From positions 310,001 through 374,000 of the forward strand of contig NZ_JBNFTW010000004.1 of assembly GCF_049943955.1 (NCBI RefSeq): a stretch of DNA of 64,000 bases, read 5' to 3'. Both the position numbers and the translations under genes were made by a program. Positions 8,333 through 16,709 of this stretch are shown here, piece after piece. The notes below the pieces were generated by a model. That model did no database searches and was not told the origin of the DNA. It saw only the letters and a list, made by a program, of their open reading frames with translations. The DNA is from Desulfosporosinus sp049943955 (lineage in GTDB: Bacteria > Bacillota > Desulfitobacteriia > Desulfitobacteriales > Desulfitobacteriaceae). Positions within the stretch are counted from its first letter, which is position 1; each line of letters starts with the position of its first letter.

Positions 8333-8801
8333 TTCCTTCCAATTCTATTTTTAGAAGCTGACGCCCCCTCTGCAAACGCATTTTTATTGCTGACTCTTTG
8401 CAGCTTAGAATTTGGGCGATTTCTTTAATCGAATAATCTTCAAAATAATAAAGGTAAATTACCGATTTATACTTCATTGGTAGGTTGATGATTTCTTTTA
8501 AAATATTGAAGTCCGCCGGATCATCGTAATAATAATCTACTTCCTCCATTTTTATGACTCGTTTGTGCCAAACACTGCGCAGGGTATCCCGACAAAGATT
8601 AACCGTAACTTTAATAAGCCATGCTTTCTCATGGCCATCATTATTAAAAGTCGGTGATTTGAACAGAAGCTTATAAAATACCTCTTGCATGATCTCTTCT
8701 GCATCATCTTTATTTCCGAGATGAACCATGGCAATTTTGAAAACCATATCGCCATACAACTTGTATTTTGTTGAAAAACTACTGCCAGGCCATTGGGGCA
8801 T
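8313..8801 (-). CDS. ECF-type RNA polymerase sigma factor
   Basis: From the chosen start the protein is 162 residues. Region 2 is visible as YGDMVFKIAMVHLGNKDDAEEIMQEVF and region 4 as the helix-turn-helix YLYYFEDYSIKEIAQILSC followed by SAIKMRLQRGRQLL. Like most ECF sigmas it lacks regions 1 and 3. An upstream ATG at 8819 exists, but AAAGGAG lies eight bases before the ATG at 8801, so the shorter form is preferred. It is co-transcribed with the anti-sigma gene and is expected to respond to an envelope signal sensed by that protein. Confidence 0.88.
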   Translation of the reverse strand: MPQWPGSSFSTKYKLYGDMVFKIAMVHLGNKDDAEEIMQEVFYKLLFKSPTFNNDGHEKAWLIKVTVNLCRDTLRSVWHKRVIKMEEVDYYYDDPADFNILKEIINLPMKYKSVIYLYYFEDYSIKEIAQILSCKESAIKMRLQRGRQLLKIELEGNENEQL

Positions 8802-8932
8802 GTAAGAATCTCCTTTCATCTATAACACGATTGATTATAGAAAAAAGTCACAAAGTTGATTATTTTTTTGGAGAAGAAAGTGAACTTTATCCATCTGCGT
8901 TATCCAAAGTGAAATCCTGAAAACAAAAGTCG

Positions 8933-8962
8933 ATGACATTGCTAATTATTTCATGCTATTAT
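8933..8962 (+). promoter_or_regulatory. Candidate promoter of first HD-GYP gene
   Basis: ATGACA (8933-8938) and an extended -10 TGCTATTAT with TATTAT at 8957-8962, spaced by 18 bases, lie 36 bases before the start. Confidence 0.45.
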
Positions 8963-8998
8963 TGCTTTGTGAGCTTCAAAAATGATGAGGTTTAAAAA

Positions 8999-10267
8999 AT
9001 GAACAACTTGCCCATTAAATTCAAGCATTTTCTCCTGCTTATAACGGTTTCAGCGGCTGTACTTCTCATTGCTTCAATAGTTCATACGAAATGGACCTCA
9101 GCAACGATAACACATCTCTTGATCTTAGGAATACTTGCCGTACTTTGTGAATCATTTCCTGTAGCCTTACCACGAGGCGGGTTTGTCACAGTAAGTTTTG
9201 CTGTTTTCTATACGGCGTTAATTTTATACCCCGGAGGCGTTGCTTTTTCGGTTTCTGTATTAGGAGGTCTCTTCCCGCTGGGGAGGGGCGCCAAAGAACA
9301 GCCTTTGTTTAAACGGATATTTAACAGTTCTCAGTATTTGTTATCTCAGGCTGTTGCTCAATATGTTTTGTGGCTTGCGGGAATTGGCGGCGGTTTTCAT
9401 AATAAGTTTCGTTCCCTCGTCATATATGTCATGGTATCTCTAATTTATATGCTTGCCAATATTTCGCTTGTAACAATAGGTTTAGGCTTTCTGAAAGAGA
9501 AGCCGCCGCGGACAATTTGGCTGAGCAATATGCGCTGGGTGCTGCCAAATATTATTATTCTCGCTCCTGTAGGGTACATAATGGCTTTGATCTATTATCA
9601 CTATGGGCCTTTGGGACTTTTGCTGCTTTTAGTACCTCTCTTAGCAGCGCACAGGTCTTTTCAGCTTTATATTACCATGCGAAAAGGTCATCTCGAAACA
9701 GTTGGCGCTCTTGTCCAGGCCCTTGAAGCAAAGGATATTTATACCAGCGGGCATTCGTCCAGAGTCGAAAGACTTGCACTCCTTATAGCCGAGGCCATTG
9801 AGATGAGTGAGGATAAAATTGAATTTCTGAAGTATGCGGCAGTTTTGCATGATGTTGGCAAGATCGGGATAAGTGATGTTATCCTCAATAAGGAAGGAGA
9901 ACTTCTGGAGACGGAGTGGGATATAATTCGCAGCCATCCCGTTATTGGACAAGGGATCATTGAGAATATAAAATTTATGTTTGATATTGGGAAAGTGGTA
10001 CGTCATCATCATGAACGCTACGACGGAAAAGGATATCCTGACGGAATTAAGGGGGAAGAAATACCCTTAGAATCACGGATCATCGCCGTTGCCGATACAT
10101 ACGATGCGATCACCTCTGACCGAAGTTATCGACCGGGTAGGTCATATGTTGAGGCGATTGAAGAATTAAAGAGAGTTTCAGGCTCGCAACTTGACCCTGA
10201 ATTAGTAAATACTTTCTGTAAATTGGCGAAAAATGAAAACCTGAACGCCATTGAACTTTTGGAATAA
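8999..10267 (+). CDS. Membrane HD-GYP domain protein, putative c-di-GMP phosphodiesterase
   Basis: The 422-residue protein has an N-terminal half with about six membrane segments (residues about 10-215, including an ALPRGGFVTVSFAVFYTAL stretch) and a C-terminal HD-GYP domain. The HD dyad is in LHDVGKIG (about 282-289), and HHHERYDGKGYPDG (about 333-346) is the HD-GYP signature, followed by RIIAVADTYDAITSDRSYR. Family members degrade c-di-GMP. The membrane module may sense a ligand. A close paralogue with the same architecture lies at 37970-39256. GATGAGG precedes the ATG. No GGDEF protein or c-di-GMP riboswitch was seen in the window. Confidence 0.9.
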   Translation: MNNLPIKFKHFLLLITVSAAVLLIASIVHTKWTSATITHLLILGILAVLCESFPVALPRGGFVTVSFAVFYTALILYPGGVAFSVSVLGGLFPLGRGAKEQPLFKRIFNSSQYLLSQAVAQYVLWLAGIGGGFHNKFRSLVIYVMVSLIYMLANISLVTIGLGFLKEKPPRTIWLSNMRWVLPNIIILAPVGYIMALIYYHYGPLGLLLLLVPLLAAHRSFQLYITMRKGHLETVGALVQALEAKDIYTSGHSSRVERLALLIAEAIEMSEDKIEFLKYAAVLHDVGKIGISDVILNKEGELLETEWDIIRSHPVIGQGIIENIKFMFDIGKVVRHHHERYDGKGYPDGIKGEEIPLESRIIAVADTYDAITSDRSYRPGRSYVEAIEELKRVSGSQLDPELVNTFCKLAKNENLNAIELLE

Positions 10268-10272
10268 TGAGC

Positions 10273-10307
10273 GAAGCTCATCCATTTCAAAAAAACGGAT
10301 GAGCTTC
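10273..10307 (+). terminator. Possible terminator of HD-GYP gene
   Basis: Perfect 11-base arms GAAGCTCATCC/GGATGAGCTTC (10273-10283 and 10297-10307) begin six bases after the stop codon. The T-run expected on the plus strand is absent, so termination may be weak. A further small GC hairpin is at 10382-10395. Confidence 0.5.
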
Positions 10308-10460
10308 AGGCTAGCGCCGAGCATTCATTAATCCTTCAATAATGGGTTTGTGATCTATCAGCATTACTACCTACATCTGCCTGAGCCTCCCGGCTCTTGG
10401 ATAATTTAAGTAAACTATATGAAGTAAAGTATTAAAGTATAGCAGCATGAATATATTCTA

Positions 10461-10529
10461 TCAGGGAGAAGTGCTTCTAACTGCACTGAATATTAATGCA
10501 ATAGATATTAAGGCAATAATCAATTTCAT
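10461..10529 (-). CDS. Possible 22-residue hydrophobic peptide
   Basis: The frame reads MKLIIALISI followed by ALIFSAVRSTSP and a TGA stop, giving a single hydrophobic helix. A similar frame starting MKLIIILLLI occurs at 31292-31369, and both start from nearly the same bases (ATGAAATTGAT). The ribosome binding site is weak. It could be a small membrane peptide or a chance frame in the 350-base gap 10268-10618. Confidence 0.3.
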   Translation of the reverse strand: MKLIIALISIALIFSAVRSTSP

Positions 10530-10618
10530 TCGAATCCAACCTTTTCTGAATATTTTATCGGAAGTCTACCTCACGTCTCGGCAATAAAGGGCATCTTCGG
10601 TAGCAGGTGGTTCCTCTG

Positions 10619-11704
10619 TCACTTATCTAATACAACATAGTTAGTAATCGTTTTATTATTGGCACTCCATATTTCTTTAGATTGTTTGGTTTGTAGATCG
10701 TAGTAGAATATGGTGTTTGGCACTTTTGTATAGCCCCCATTATTTACGAAAGATTTCGCATCAGGTTTTGTTGCTAAATAGAAGAACCCCTTACCATCTG
10801 CGGAAAATCTTGCATTTCCAATTTCCCGATATTGATCTGAGCTTTTTAATACTTGTTTTATTTCCCCTGTTTCTACGTTTTGGGTACAAACGATATTTTT
10901 TTTGCTATGACTGTCATCTAACCATTCCGTATTTATAGAAAATAATAGAAGTCTCGCATCCGGCGACAAGGATATATCAGTCACAAAATCATTGATTGGT
11001 TTACATTCCTTCACGATATTTCCATTTTCATCATAGATAGTGATATTACGCTGAGTTGGTTCTAAAGACAGTTGGTTCTTATTCGCTTTATCCATTTTAT
11101 TAATGTTTTCTGCTTTAGAATATGTAGCAACTGCCACCAATTTTTTATCTTTGCATATGTCAAAATTCAAAACTTCTATATCCCTATCATTATCTCCAAA
11201 TACATCCATTTTTCCCGTTTTTATATTATATACTGCTAATTCCGAGTTATCATGATTCTTTCTTAAAATTCGCATAAATAGTTTCGAAGTCTCATTATCA
11301 ATATCTAAGTATTCAACAAGAACAGTGTCATTTTTTTCTAGGCTTGTAAGCTGAATTTCTTTCCGTGACGCTAGATTATACCGGAATAACTGTACGAATT
11401 TTCCACTAGAATCTCGTTTAGGATAATATAAATTACCGTCATCTGATAACACATTTGGAGTAAATTCTCCTGGAGTAATTTGAGTTTTTAGCAAATCTGT
11501 CTGCTTTGTATTAGCATCCAGTTTATATAAACTAATATCTGCATTTGTTTCAAAGCATGAAAGCGACAGCATTTGAGTAGTGCTTTTTGGGGCAATATTA
11601 TTACTTGAGACCTTCATTGAATTACATCCGGTAGCTATTAGTATACTTAGTATCGAAATAACAGATAAACCAATAAGGGTGTTAAAACGAATATTTTTAA
11701 ACAA
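10619..11704 (-). CDS. Lipoprotein with WD40-like/TolB-type beta-propeller
   Basis: The 361-residue protein begins with a lipoprotein signal ending IATGC, so Cys27 is the predicted lipid-modified residue. The mature part contains repeated propeller-like strands: VLSDDGNLYYPKR (about 85-97), ISLSPDARLLLFSI and ARFSADGKGFFYLA. These S-x-D-G/A-x-x-h-x-h-x patterns are typical of PD40/TolB-like repeats. Such lipoproteins sit on the outer face of the membrane; their ligand is unknown. The start is TTG 11704 with AAAGGA ten bases upstream. It is monocistronic; the 350-base downstream gap shows no clear terminator. Confidence 0.75.
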   Translation of the reverse strand: MFKNIRFNTLIGLSVISILSILIATGCNSMKVSSNNIAPKSTTQMLSLSCFETNADISLYKLDANTKQTDLLKTQITPGEFTPNVLSDDGNLYYPKRDSSGKFVQLFRYNLASRKEIQLTSLEKNDTVLVEYLDIDNETSKLFMRILRKNHDNSELAVYNIKTGKMDVFGDNDRDIEVLNFDICKDKKLVAVATYSKAENINKMDKANKNQLSLEPTQRNITIYDENGNIVKECKPINDFVTDISLSPDARLLLFSINTEWLDDSHSKKNIVCTQNVETGEIKQVLKSSDQYREIGNARFSADGKGFFYLATKPDAKSFVNNGGYTKVPNTIFYYDLQTKQSKEIWSANNKTITNYVVLDK

Positions 11705-11755
11705 TTAGTATCATTCCTTTCACGTAGTCAGGGAAACTATTTTGTGTAGGGGCTA

Positions 11756-11813
11756 ACGCCTTCAGATCATTGGTTACTTTGCGGGTATTGATGATCTGGG
11801 GGCGTTTTTATTT
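11756..11813 (+). terminator. Plus-strand intrinsic terminator with no plus-strand gene before it
   Basis: Fifteen-base arms (11756-11770 and 11791-11805, two GU pairs) are followed by TTTTATTT on the plus strand. The flanking genes are both on the minus strand, so the transcript it would end is unknown. Two further palindromes lie nearby: TTTAAATGG/CCATTTAAA (11811-11834) and TACCACAA/TTGTGGTA (12002-12023). Together these are the content of the gap 11705-12053. Confidence 0.6.
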
Positions 11814-12053
11814 AAATGGCGCAAACCATTTAAACAATAGTGCACTCTAGTGTATAGAGATGTTGAACTCGTCAAATGTTTACATAGATTTAACGCAGAT
11901 TATGTTTACCAGTTTTGACCTCATTTGTAATTTTGAACCTTATAGCCAATATTTACTTTACTATAATCCCAATTTTTTTGCACCGAAAAAATGTTGCGGG
12001 ATACCACAATTATTTTTGTGGTAAACCGTAATCGGATTTGTAAACGCTTTAAC

Positions 12054-12076
12054 TTAAAAAGAGCCTCGTGGCTCTT
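12054..12076 (-). terminator. Terminator of the LuxR-type gene
   Basis: AAGAGCC and GGCTCTT (12059-12065 and 12070-12076) around a TCGT loop are followed by a T-run on the minus strand, 18 bases after the gene end. Confidence 0.75.
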
Positions 12077-12093
12077 GAATATTTTTACGTTAT

Positions 12094-12606
12094 CTATATG
12101 AAGTCCTCATTTGGAATAACCCCAAGTTGTTTAGCTTCGAATATTGCTTCTGATCTCGAGCGAACATTCAATTTCCCAAAAATCCGAGTCAAATTATATT
12201 CAACAGCACGCTGACTTATTAACAAATAATCCGCAATTTCCTTGTTACCCTTACCTCTGGCAACTTCTCTAAGAATCGATAGCTCCTTCTCATCGAATGA
12301 TACTCCTTTTAGGCCTTCATTATTACTCAATGCTTTAATCTGTACATCTTGACGCCTTAGCTGACGTAATAGGGATATGGGGATAACCGTTTCACCACGC
12401 AAAGCACATCGAACCGCAGTAACAAGTTGCTCTCTGGAAGCAGTCTTACTGATAAATCCTGAGGCTTTTGCTTCTACCAAGATATTGAAGTAAGGTGTAA
12501 TCTCATATCCTGTATAAATGATTATGGGCGTATTCGAACCGATTTCAATGACTCTCCGAATTCCTTTTCGGTATCCCGCAATCGGATTTCGAAAACACAT
12601 ACACAC
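12094..12606 (-). CDS. LuxR-type response regulator with truncated receiver
   Basis: The 170-residue product has a clear C-terminal LuxR helix-turn-helix (about 105-160): FDEKELSILREVARGKGNKE, then ISQRAVEYNLTRIFGKLNVRS. Before it lies only the second half of a receiver, recognisable from IEIGSNTPIIIYTGYE (about 21-36) and AKASGFISKTASREQL. The first half with the acidic pocket and phosphoacceptor Asp is missing, and residues 1-20 look like frame-shifted or fused sequence. No receiver-like peptide is visible upstream in other frames. It is therefore probably a decaying gene, or a phosphorylation-independent regulator. Its 5' end faces the divergent kinase gene. Confidence 0.7.
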   Translation of the reverse strand: MCMCFRNPIAGYRKGIRRVIEIGSNTPIIIYTGYEITPYFNILVEAKASGFISKTASREQLVTAVRCALRGETVIPISLLRQLRRQDVQIKALSNNEGLKGVSFDEKELSILREVARGKGNKEIADYLLISQRAVEYNLTRIFGKLNVRSRSEAIFEAKQLGVIPNEDFI

Positions 12607-12633
12607 TACCGAGACTAAGAAACATAAAATAAG

Positions 12634-12676
12634 AAAAGTCTTGAAGAGGATTATTGTTCCCTTTCAAGGCTTTTTT
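12634..12676 (+). terminator. Plus-strand terminator-like hairpin
   Basis: Arms AAAAGTCTTGAA (12634-12645) and TTCAAGGCTTTT (12663-12674, one GU pair) run into TTTTTT on the plus strand. It lies just before the kinase promoter and has no plus-strand gene upstream. It may insulate the promoter or be left over from the rearrangement that truncated the neighbouring regulator. Confidence 0.55.
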
Positions 12677-12697
12677 GCTATCCGTCGTCTTTTTTCA

Positions 12698-12706
12698 TGG
12701 TATACT
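12698..12706 (+). promoter_or_regulatory. Extended -10 promoter of the kinase/regulator operon
   Basis: TGGTATACT is a perfect extended -10 (TGnTATACT), 25 bases before the GTG start, implying a very short leader. A -35 box is not obvious. Confidence 0.5.
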
Positions 12707-12730
12707 TATATAAGAGAAGGGAGGCAAGCT

Positions 12731-14062
12731 GTGAGGAAAATTCTCAAGTCTATAAAAATATGGATAGGAATTATATTATTCCTATTGGGAATATTAATAC
12801 CTTATTGGATAAAACCGCAGCTTATTGGCTTGGACCAATTACTGCAAACGATGCATCAAAAGACAGACGGAAGTGCCTTAATGGTTAATGCCTTCCTGAT
12901 CGTGTCAATTAATACGATTATTTCTATACCTCAGTTTCTCAGCGTGGTTATGTTAGGGGATGGAATGGCGGAAGTCTTTGAACGGCCTGCCTTAAAAACC
13001 GTCATCCCTTTGACCGTTGTTCCTTGCGCTTATGTAATTGTAAACTTGGTTACTCCCTTAAACTATAGTTTTGGGGCCACGGATATTTTTTTATGGCTGA
13101 TGATTGTAGTGATGCAGACCTTAAGCAAACAGAAATTAAATATTGGGATGAAACTCTTAGTTTTTTCTCAATTAATTTTTGGCGTTGCTTGGTTAAATCA
13201 AGTTCCTTTTCTAACACCTTACGGCTTTGGTCAGGGGTCCTTATCGTTTAAATTAAAACAATCGGCAATTCAAATTGGATTTGGCGAGGTTTTGACGCTT
13301 TATGCCAATGTGCTGTTCTTTATCTTCGTTGCCAGCGCGATCACGCTGTGGGTTTATTTAATTTTATATATGGAGAAATGGGCTATTTCTCAGGATTTGC
13401 TTCGTGCCCAGCTTGAAGCTAATGAATCCCGTTCGGGACGAGAGGTGCTTCATTTAGTTCATGATCTAAAAACGCCTTTAGCGACCATTGAGGGTCTGGT
13501 TTCCCTTATGGAGACGCGTTGGCCGGACCCAAAGATGCAGGAATATTGTCAAACGATTTATCGTTCCATTAATTCTATGAGCGCCATGGTATCGGAAATC
13601 TTATATGAAGACCGTAAGAATTGGTGTGAACTAAAAGACCTAATTGACTATATTCGAGCCACCCGCCTTAGTGGGACAAACGTATCCGTAGCTATAGAAT
13701 TAGAGGGAGAACCCCGATCAAATCTTTACATTAATAAAATCAGGTTAACCCGGGCAATCATAAATTTGATTGATAACGCTCTGGATGCAGTGCAGGATCG
13801 TGAAAATGGGAGGGTTATTTTGCGTGCCAAAACAATGGAAAATACAGTGAACCTTGAAGTGGAAGACAATGGCTATGGTATAACAGAAAACGATGTCAAA
13901 AGAATTTGGAAGACCGGATACAGCACCAAAAACCATCCTGGTTTTGGCCTGGCTTTTGTACGACAGGTCGCTGAAGGGCATGAGGGATTTGTCAATATAA
14001 AAAGTGCCGTAGGCCAGGGAACTAAGGTTTGGATAACCTTGCCTTTGGGAGAGAGCCAATGA
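12731..14062 (+). CDS. Membrane sensor histidine kinase
   Basis: From GTG 12731 the protein has 443 residues. Residues about 10-215 contain six or so hydrophobic segments with no large extracellular domain. A HisKA motif with phospho-acceptor His244 (HDLKTPLATIEG) follows, then an ATPase domain with N box INLIDNALDAV, G1 box DNGYGI and G2 box GFGLAFVRQVAEGHEG. GGGAGG is six bases upstream of the GTG; an upstream ATG at 12518 would read through the promoter and the divergent gene and is rejected. The stop overlaps the regulator start (ATGA). The signal is unknown; the adjacent peptide importer is a possible target or partner. Confidence 0.88.
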   Translation: MRKILKSIKIWIGIILFLLGILIPYWIKPQLIGLDQLLQTMHQKTDGSALMVNAFLIVSINTIISIPQFLSVVMLGDGMAEVFERPALKTVIPLTVVPCAYVIVNLVTPLNYSFGATDIFLWLMIVVMQTLSKQKLNIGMKLLVFSQLIFGVAWLNQVPFLTPYGFGQGSLSFKLKQSAIQIGFGEVLTLYANVLFFIFVASAITLWVYLILYMEKWAISQDLLRAQLEANESRSGREVLHLVHDLKTPLATIEGLVSLMETRWPDPKMQEYCQTIYRSINSMSAMVSEILYEDRKNWCELKDLIDYIRATRLSGTNVSVAIELEGEPRSNLYINKIRLTRAIINLIDNALDAVQDRENGRVILRAKTMENTVNLEVEDNGYGITENDVKRIWKTGYSTKNHPGFGLAFVRQVAEGHEGFVNIKSAVGQGTKVWITLPLGESQ

Positions 14063-14685
14063 AAATAATAATTATGGATGATGAGCAGTCGCTGCGCTAT
14101 ACCTTAAGCGAAATATTCAGTTTCGCCGGATGGGACCCTATAGCCTATCCAAATGGCAGAGAAGGAATTGAAGGCTTCCTTACCCATGGAGCGGATATTA
14201 TTTTAGTAGATTATCATATGCCGGAAATTGATGGCCTAGAAACGGTTCGCTTGATTAGAGAGCATGATCAAGAAATTCCCATCCTTGTACTCACTGTGGA
14301 TGAACGGCAGGAAATTGCTGATCGTTTTCTCGATGCAGGTGCTACTGACTTTGCCCTTAAGCCGGTCAAGGCACCGGATTTAATTGCCCGGGTCCAATTG
14401 CACATGCGACTGCTGTATATGACCAAGGCGGTACAAGCCAACACCAAAGTACAAAACGATGTTTTTGTAACCAAAGGAATAAGTAAATCAACGCTCTCCT
14501 ATATCGAACGCTATCTCACCGATTGTCCCGAACCTTCAACCGTAGAGGAGATCTCCAAAAAGCTGTCCCTTGCGGTTCCCACCGTTTATCGCTATCTTAC
14601 CTATCTTGTTAATAACGGTAAAGTTCAGTCCATACCGAGTTATCAGAAAATCGGTCGGCCCAAAAATCGCTATTGTTGGATTTGA
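14059..14685 (+). CDS. Response regulator with winged-helix output, CitB-like layout
   Basis: The 208-residue protein starts with a receiver: acidic residues Asp7 and Asp8, phosphoacceptor Asp51 in ILVDYHMP, a Thr in ILVLTVD and Lys in FALKPVK. The C-terminal part (about 140-208) contains PSTVEEISKKLSLAVPTVYR, a helix-turn-helix as in CitB/DcuR-type regulators. The ATG at 14059 overlaps the kinase stop, so the two are translationally coupled and almost certainly form a pair. CitB-like systems often control uptake of small organic substrates. That fits the downstream peptide importer, but this is inference. Confidence 0.88.
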   Translation: MKIIIMDDEQSLRYTLSEIFSFAGWDPIAYPNGREGIEGFLTHGADIILVDYHMPEIDGLETVRLIREHDQEIPILVLTVDERQEIADRFLDAGATDFALKPVKAPDLIARVQLHMRLLYMTKAVQANTKVQNDVFVTKGISKSTLSYIERYLTDCPEPSTVEEISKKLSLAVPTVYRYLTYLVNNGKVQSIPSYQKIGRPKNRYCWI

Positions 14686-14723
14686 TTTTTGACTCCAGAG
14701 TTGAAGTATATGTAGGATTAGCA

Positions 14724-14771
14724 GCGGCACTTACTATGAGGCTCAGGCTTATTAGTAAGTGCCGCATTTTT
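14724..14771 (+). terminator. Terminator of the two-component operon
   Basis: Perfect 13-base arms (14724-14736 and 14753-14765) are followed by ATTTTTC, 38 bases after the stop. Confidence 0.85.
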
Positions 14772-14780
14772 CTATTCTAA

Positions 14781-14840
14781 GACTTCCACCTCAAGTGGAA
14801 GCGGTTTCCGATGTTCGGATTTAGTTGAACGAATTAACTT
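14781..14840 (+). repeat. Dispersed two-hairpin repeat, copy B
   Basis: Hairpin 1 is CTTCCAC/GTGGAAG (14783-14801), with a shorter loop than other copies. Hairpin 2, GTTCGGATTTAGTTGAAC (14813-14830), matches the GTTCAGCTTTAGCTGAAC consensus. It lies between the terminator and the importer promoter. Confidence 0.65.
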
Positions 14841-14948
14841 TTGCGAGATTCTTCAAAGGGTTCTTATATAATAGTAACGTATTTACGATTGTATACAATA
14901 ATCAAACACTTTTTATCTTTTTTATTTCTTTAGTTGGGCAAGTTCATT

Positions 14949-14957
14949 TGCTATAAT
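14949..14957 (+). promoter_or_regulatory. Extended -10 promoter of peptide importer operon
   Basis: TGCTATAAT (TG at 14949-14950, TATAAT at 14952-14957) lies about 80 bases before the start of the binding protein. No good -35 is present at 17 bases, as is common with extended -10 promoters. Confidence 0.5.
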
Positions 14958-15038
14958 TAGGGAAAATAATTTGGAGGTGTTATATAAAATATAGGAAATA
15001 TGTGATATTTTCTAATTCAACGAAGTAGGAGGAAGAAA

Positions 15039-16610
15039 ATGAGAAAAGTAAAGAGAATTATGGCCCTGGCTCTATCTGCAGCTCTTGTCCTTGTTTCCTT
15101 AACAGGTTGCGGCAGCAGCTCTACCAGCGGTTCAGCGAGCAGCGGTTCATCGAAAGGCAGCGATACCTTGGTTTATGCTCAAGGGGCAGAACCTAGAGGA
15201 CTGGACCCGGCTCTCGTTGATGACGGCGAGTCCGCTAAAGTAATGAGTAACATTTATGAAGGACTTTTAAAGTACGATAAAGATTCCACAAAGGTAGAAC
15301 CCTCCCTGGCTACTAGCTGGGATGTAAGTTCCGATGGACTTAGCTATACTTTCCATCTTCGTAAAGGTGTTAAATTCCAAGATGGTACTGATTTTAATGC
15401 TGATGCAGTGAAGGTTAACATTGACCGTCAGTTACCACCTAAAGTAACTCAAGATATGGCCTATGCATCCTTCGTCTTCGGTTCTGTCAAAGATGTACAG
15501 GTTGTTGATCCAAATACCGTTAAAATTAATTTAACGTCTCCAAGCACACCCTTCTTAAAGAATTTAGCAATGATCATGGCCGCTCCCATGATTAGTCCTA
15601 AAGCTCTTAAAGATAATAACAATAACGTAAACCAAGCTCCTGTTGGAACAGGTCCCTACAAATTTGTTAAGTGGGATAAGGATCAAGACATTGTCTTAGT
15701 TGCCAATGATCAATATTGGGGAACTAAACCTCTGATCAAAAATGTTGTTTTCAAATTTATTAAAGACAATTCCGCCCGCGTTGTTGCTTTAAACAATGGT
15801 GAAGCTGATGTTATCGATGGTATCGATGCTACTGTTGTAAAACAGATCACCGATGCCGGCAATAAGATTTTCCAAGCACCGGGCATGAACATTAACTACA
15901 TGGCTTACAATACCTCACGTAAACCTTTCAATGACAAAAATCTCCGTGCGGCTATATCTCAGGCCGTCAATGTTCCTGAAATGGTGAAGAGCCTGTATAA
16001 AGGTTATTCCGAACCTGCAACTTCAATTATGCCGGACTTCATGGAAGGCTATGACAAGAGTATTTCTCAAGTAGCCTATGATCCGCAAGCTGCAGCCAAA
16101 ACGTTAAAAGCTGCCGGATTAACGAGTGTACACATGATTACTTATACCAACCCAAGACCTTACAACACCGCAACCGGTCAAGTGTTAGCTGAGGCTATCC
16201 AAGGTTATCTTTCCAAAGTTGGAGTTACCGTTAAAATCGATTCCTATGACTGGACCACTTATAAGCAAAAAGTTAAAGAAGGAGATTATGATATTGCCTT
16301 CTACGGTTGGGTCGGCGACAACGGAGACCCGGATAACTTCATGAACCTCTTATCAGATCCCGATCCGACAATGAATATTGCTTTGTATAATAATCCTCAA
16401 TTCAACGACTTAATTAAAAAAGGCGTAGCTACCCCTGCCGGTGATGCCCGCAACGCAATTTACACCCAATTGGAAAAAATTGCAGCCGCTGATGCAGTGT
16501 GGCTTCCCGTTTCCCACGCTCAAACCCTTTGTGCTTACAGACCTAATGTCCAAAACTTCTATTTCCATATGACAGGTATTACTCCTTTTGTAGGTGTATC
16601 TAAGAAATAA
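15039..16610 (+). CDS. Peptide/dipeptide-binding lipoprotein (SBP family 5)
   Basis: The 523-residue protein is the extracellular substrate-binding component of an ABC importer. A lipoprotein signal ends LTGC with Cys24 as the lipid anchor, followed by a Ser/Gly-rich tether. Family 5 landmarks are LDPALVDDGESAKVMSNIYEGL near residues 55-76 (split here only for description) and YTFHLRKGVKFQDGT around 107-121. GDYDIAFYGWVGDNGDPDNF lies near the C-terminus. Substrate is probably oligopeptides or dipeptides; nickel or other ligands of this family cannot be excluded. AGGAGG is seven bases before the ATG. A terminator hairpin after it suggests higher expression than the permeases. Confidence 0.9.
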   Translation: MRKVKRIMALALSAALVLVSLTGCGSSSTSGSASSGSSKGSDTLVYAQGAEPRGLDPALVDDGESAKVMSNIYEGLLKYDKDSTKVEPSLATSWDVSSDGLSYTFHLRKGVKFQDGTDFNADAVKVNIDRQLPPKVTQDMAYASFVFGSVKDVQVVDPNTVKINLTSPSTPFLKNLAMIMAAPMISPKALKDNNNNVNQAPVGTGPYKFVKWDKDQDIVLVANDQYWGTKPLIKNVVFKFIKDNSARVVALNNGEADVIDGIDATVVKQITDAGNKIFQAPGMNINYMAYNTSRKPFNDKNLRAAISQAVNVPEMVKSLYKGYSEPATSIMPDFMEGYDKSISQVAYDPQAAAKTLKAAGLTSVHMITYTNPRPYNTATGQVLAEAIQGYLSKVGVTVKIDSYDWTTYKQKVKEGDYDIAFYGWVGDNGDPDNFMNLLSDPDPTMNIALYNNPQFNDLIKKGVATPAGDARNAIYTQLEKIAAADAVWLPVSHAQTLCAYRPNVQNFYFHMTGITPFVGVSKK

Positions 16611-16640
16611 CTTTGGCGTTGTTCTTTATAATTTAGACTG

Positions 16641-16680
16641 CCGAGAACCGGCCTCAAGCCGGTTCCCGGTTTGTTTATTT
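16641..16680 (+). terminator. Partial terminator between binding protein and permeases
   Basis: Arms CCGAGAACCGGC and GCCGGTTCCCGG (16641-16652 and 16658-16669) precede TTTGTTTATTTT. Placed inside the operon, it likely lowers permease relative to binding-protein mRNA. Confidence 0.8.
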
Positions 16681-16709
16681 TATGTTTTATTTGGGGAAAG
16701 GTGTTGCTG

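Noticed and set aside
10500..10545. tRNA-like ATTCGAATCC sequence
   Set aside because: It resembles a T-loop only by chance; no acceptor stem or anticodon arm is present and it overlaps the small MKLII frame.
12518..12730. Upstream extension of the histidine kinase from ATG 12518
   Set aside because: It would cross the promoter, a terminator and the divergent regulator; GTG 12731 has a proper ribosome binding site and the usual membrane start.
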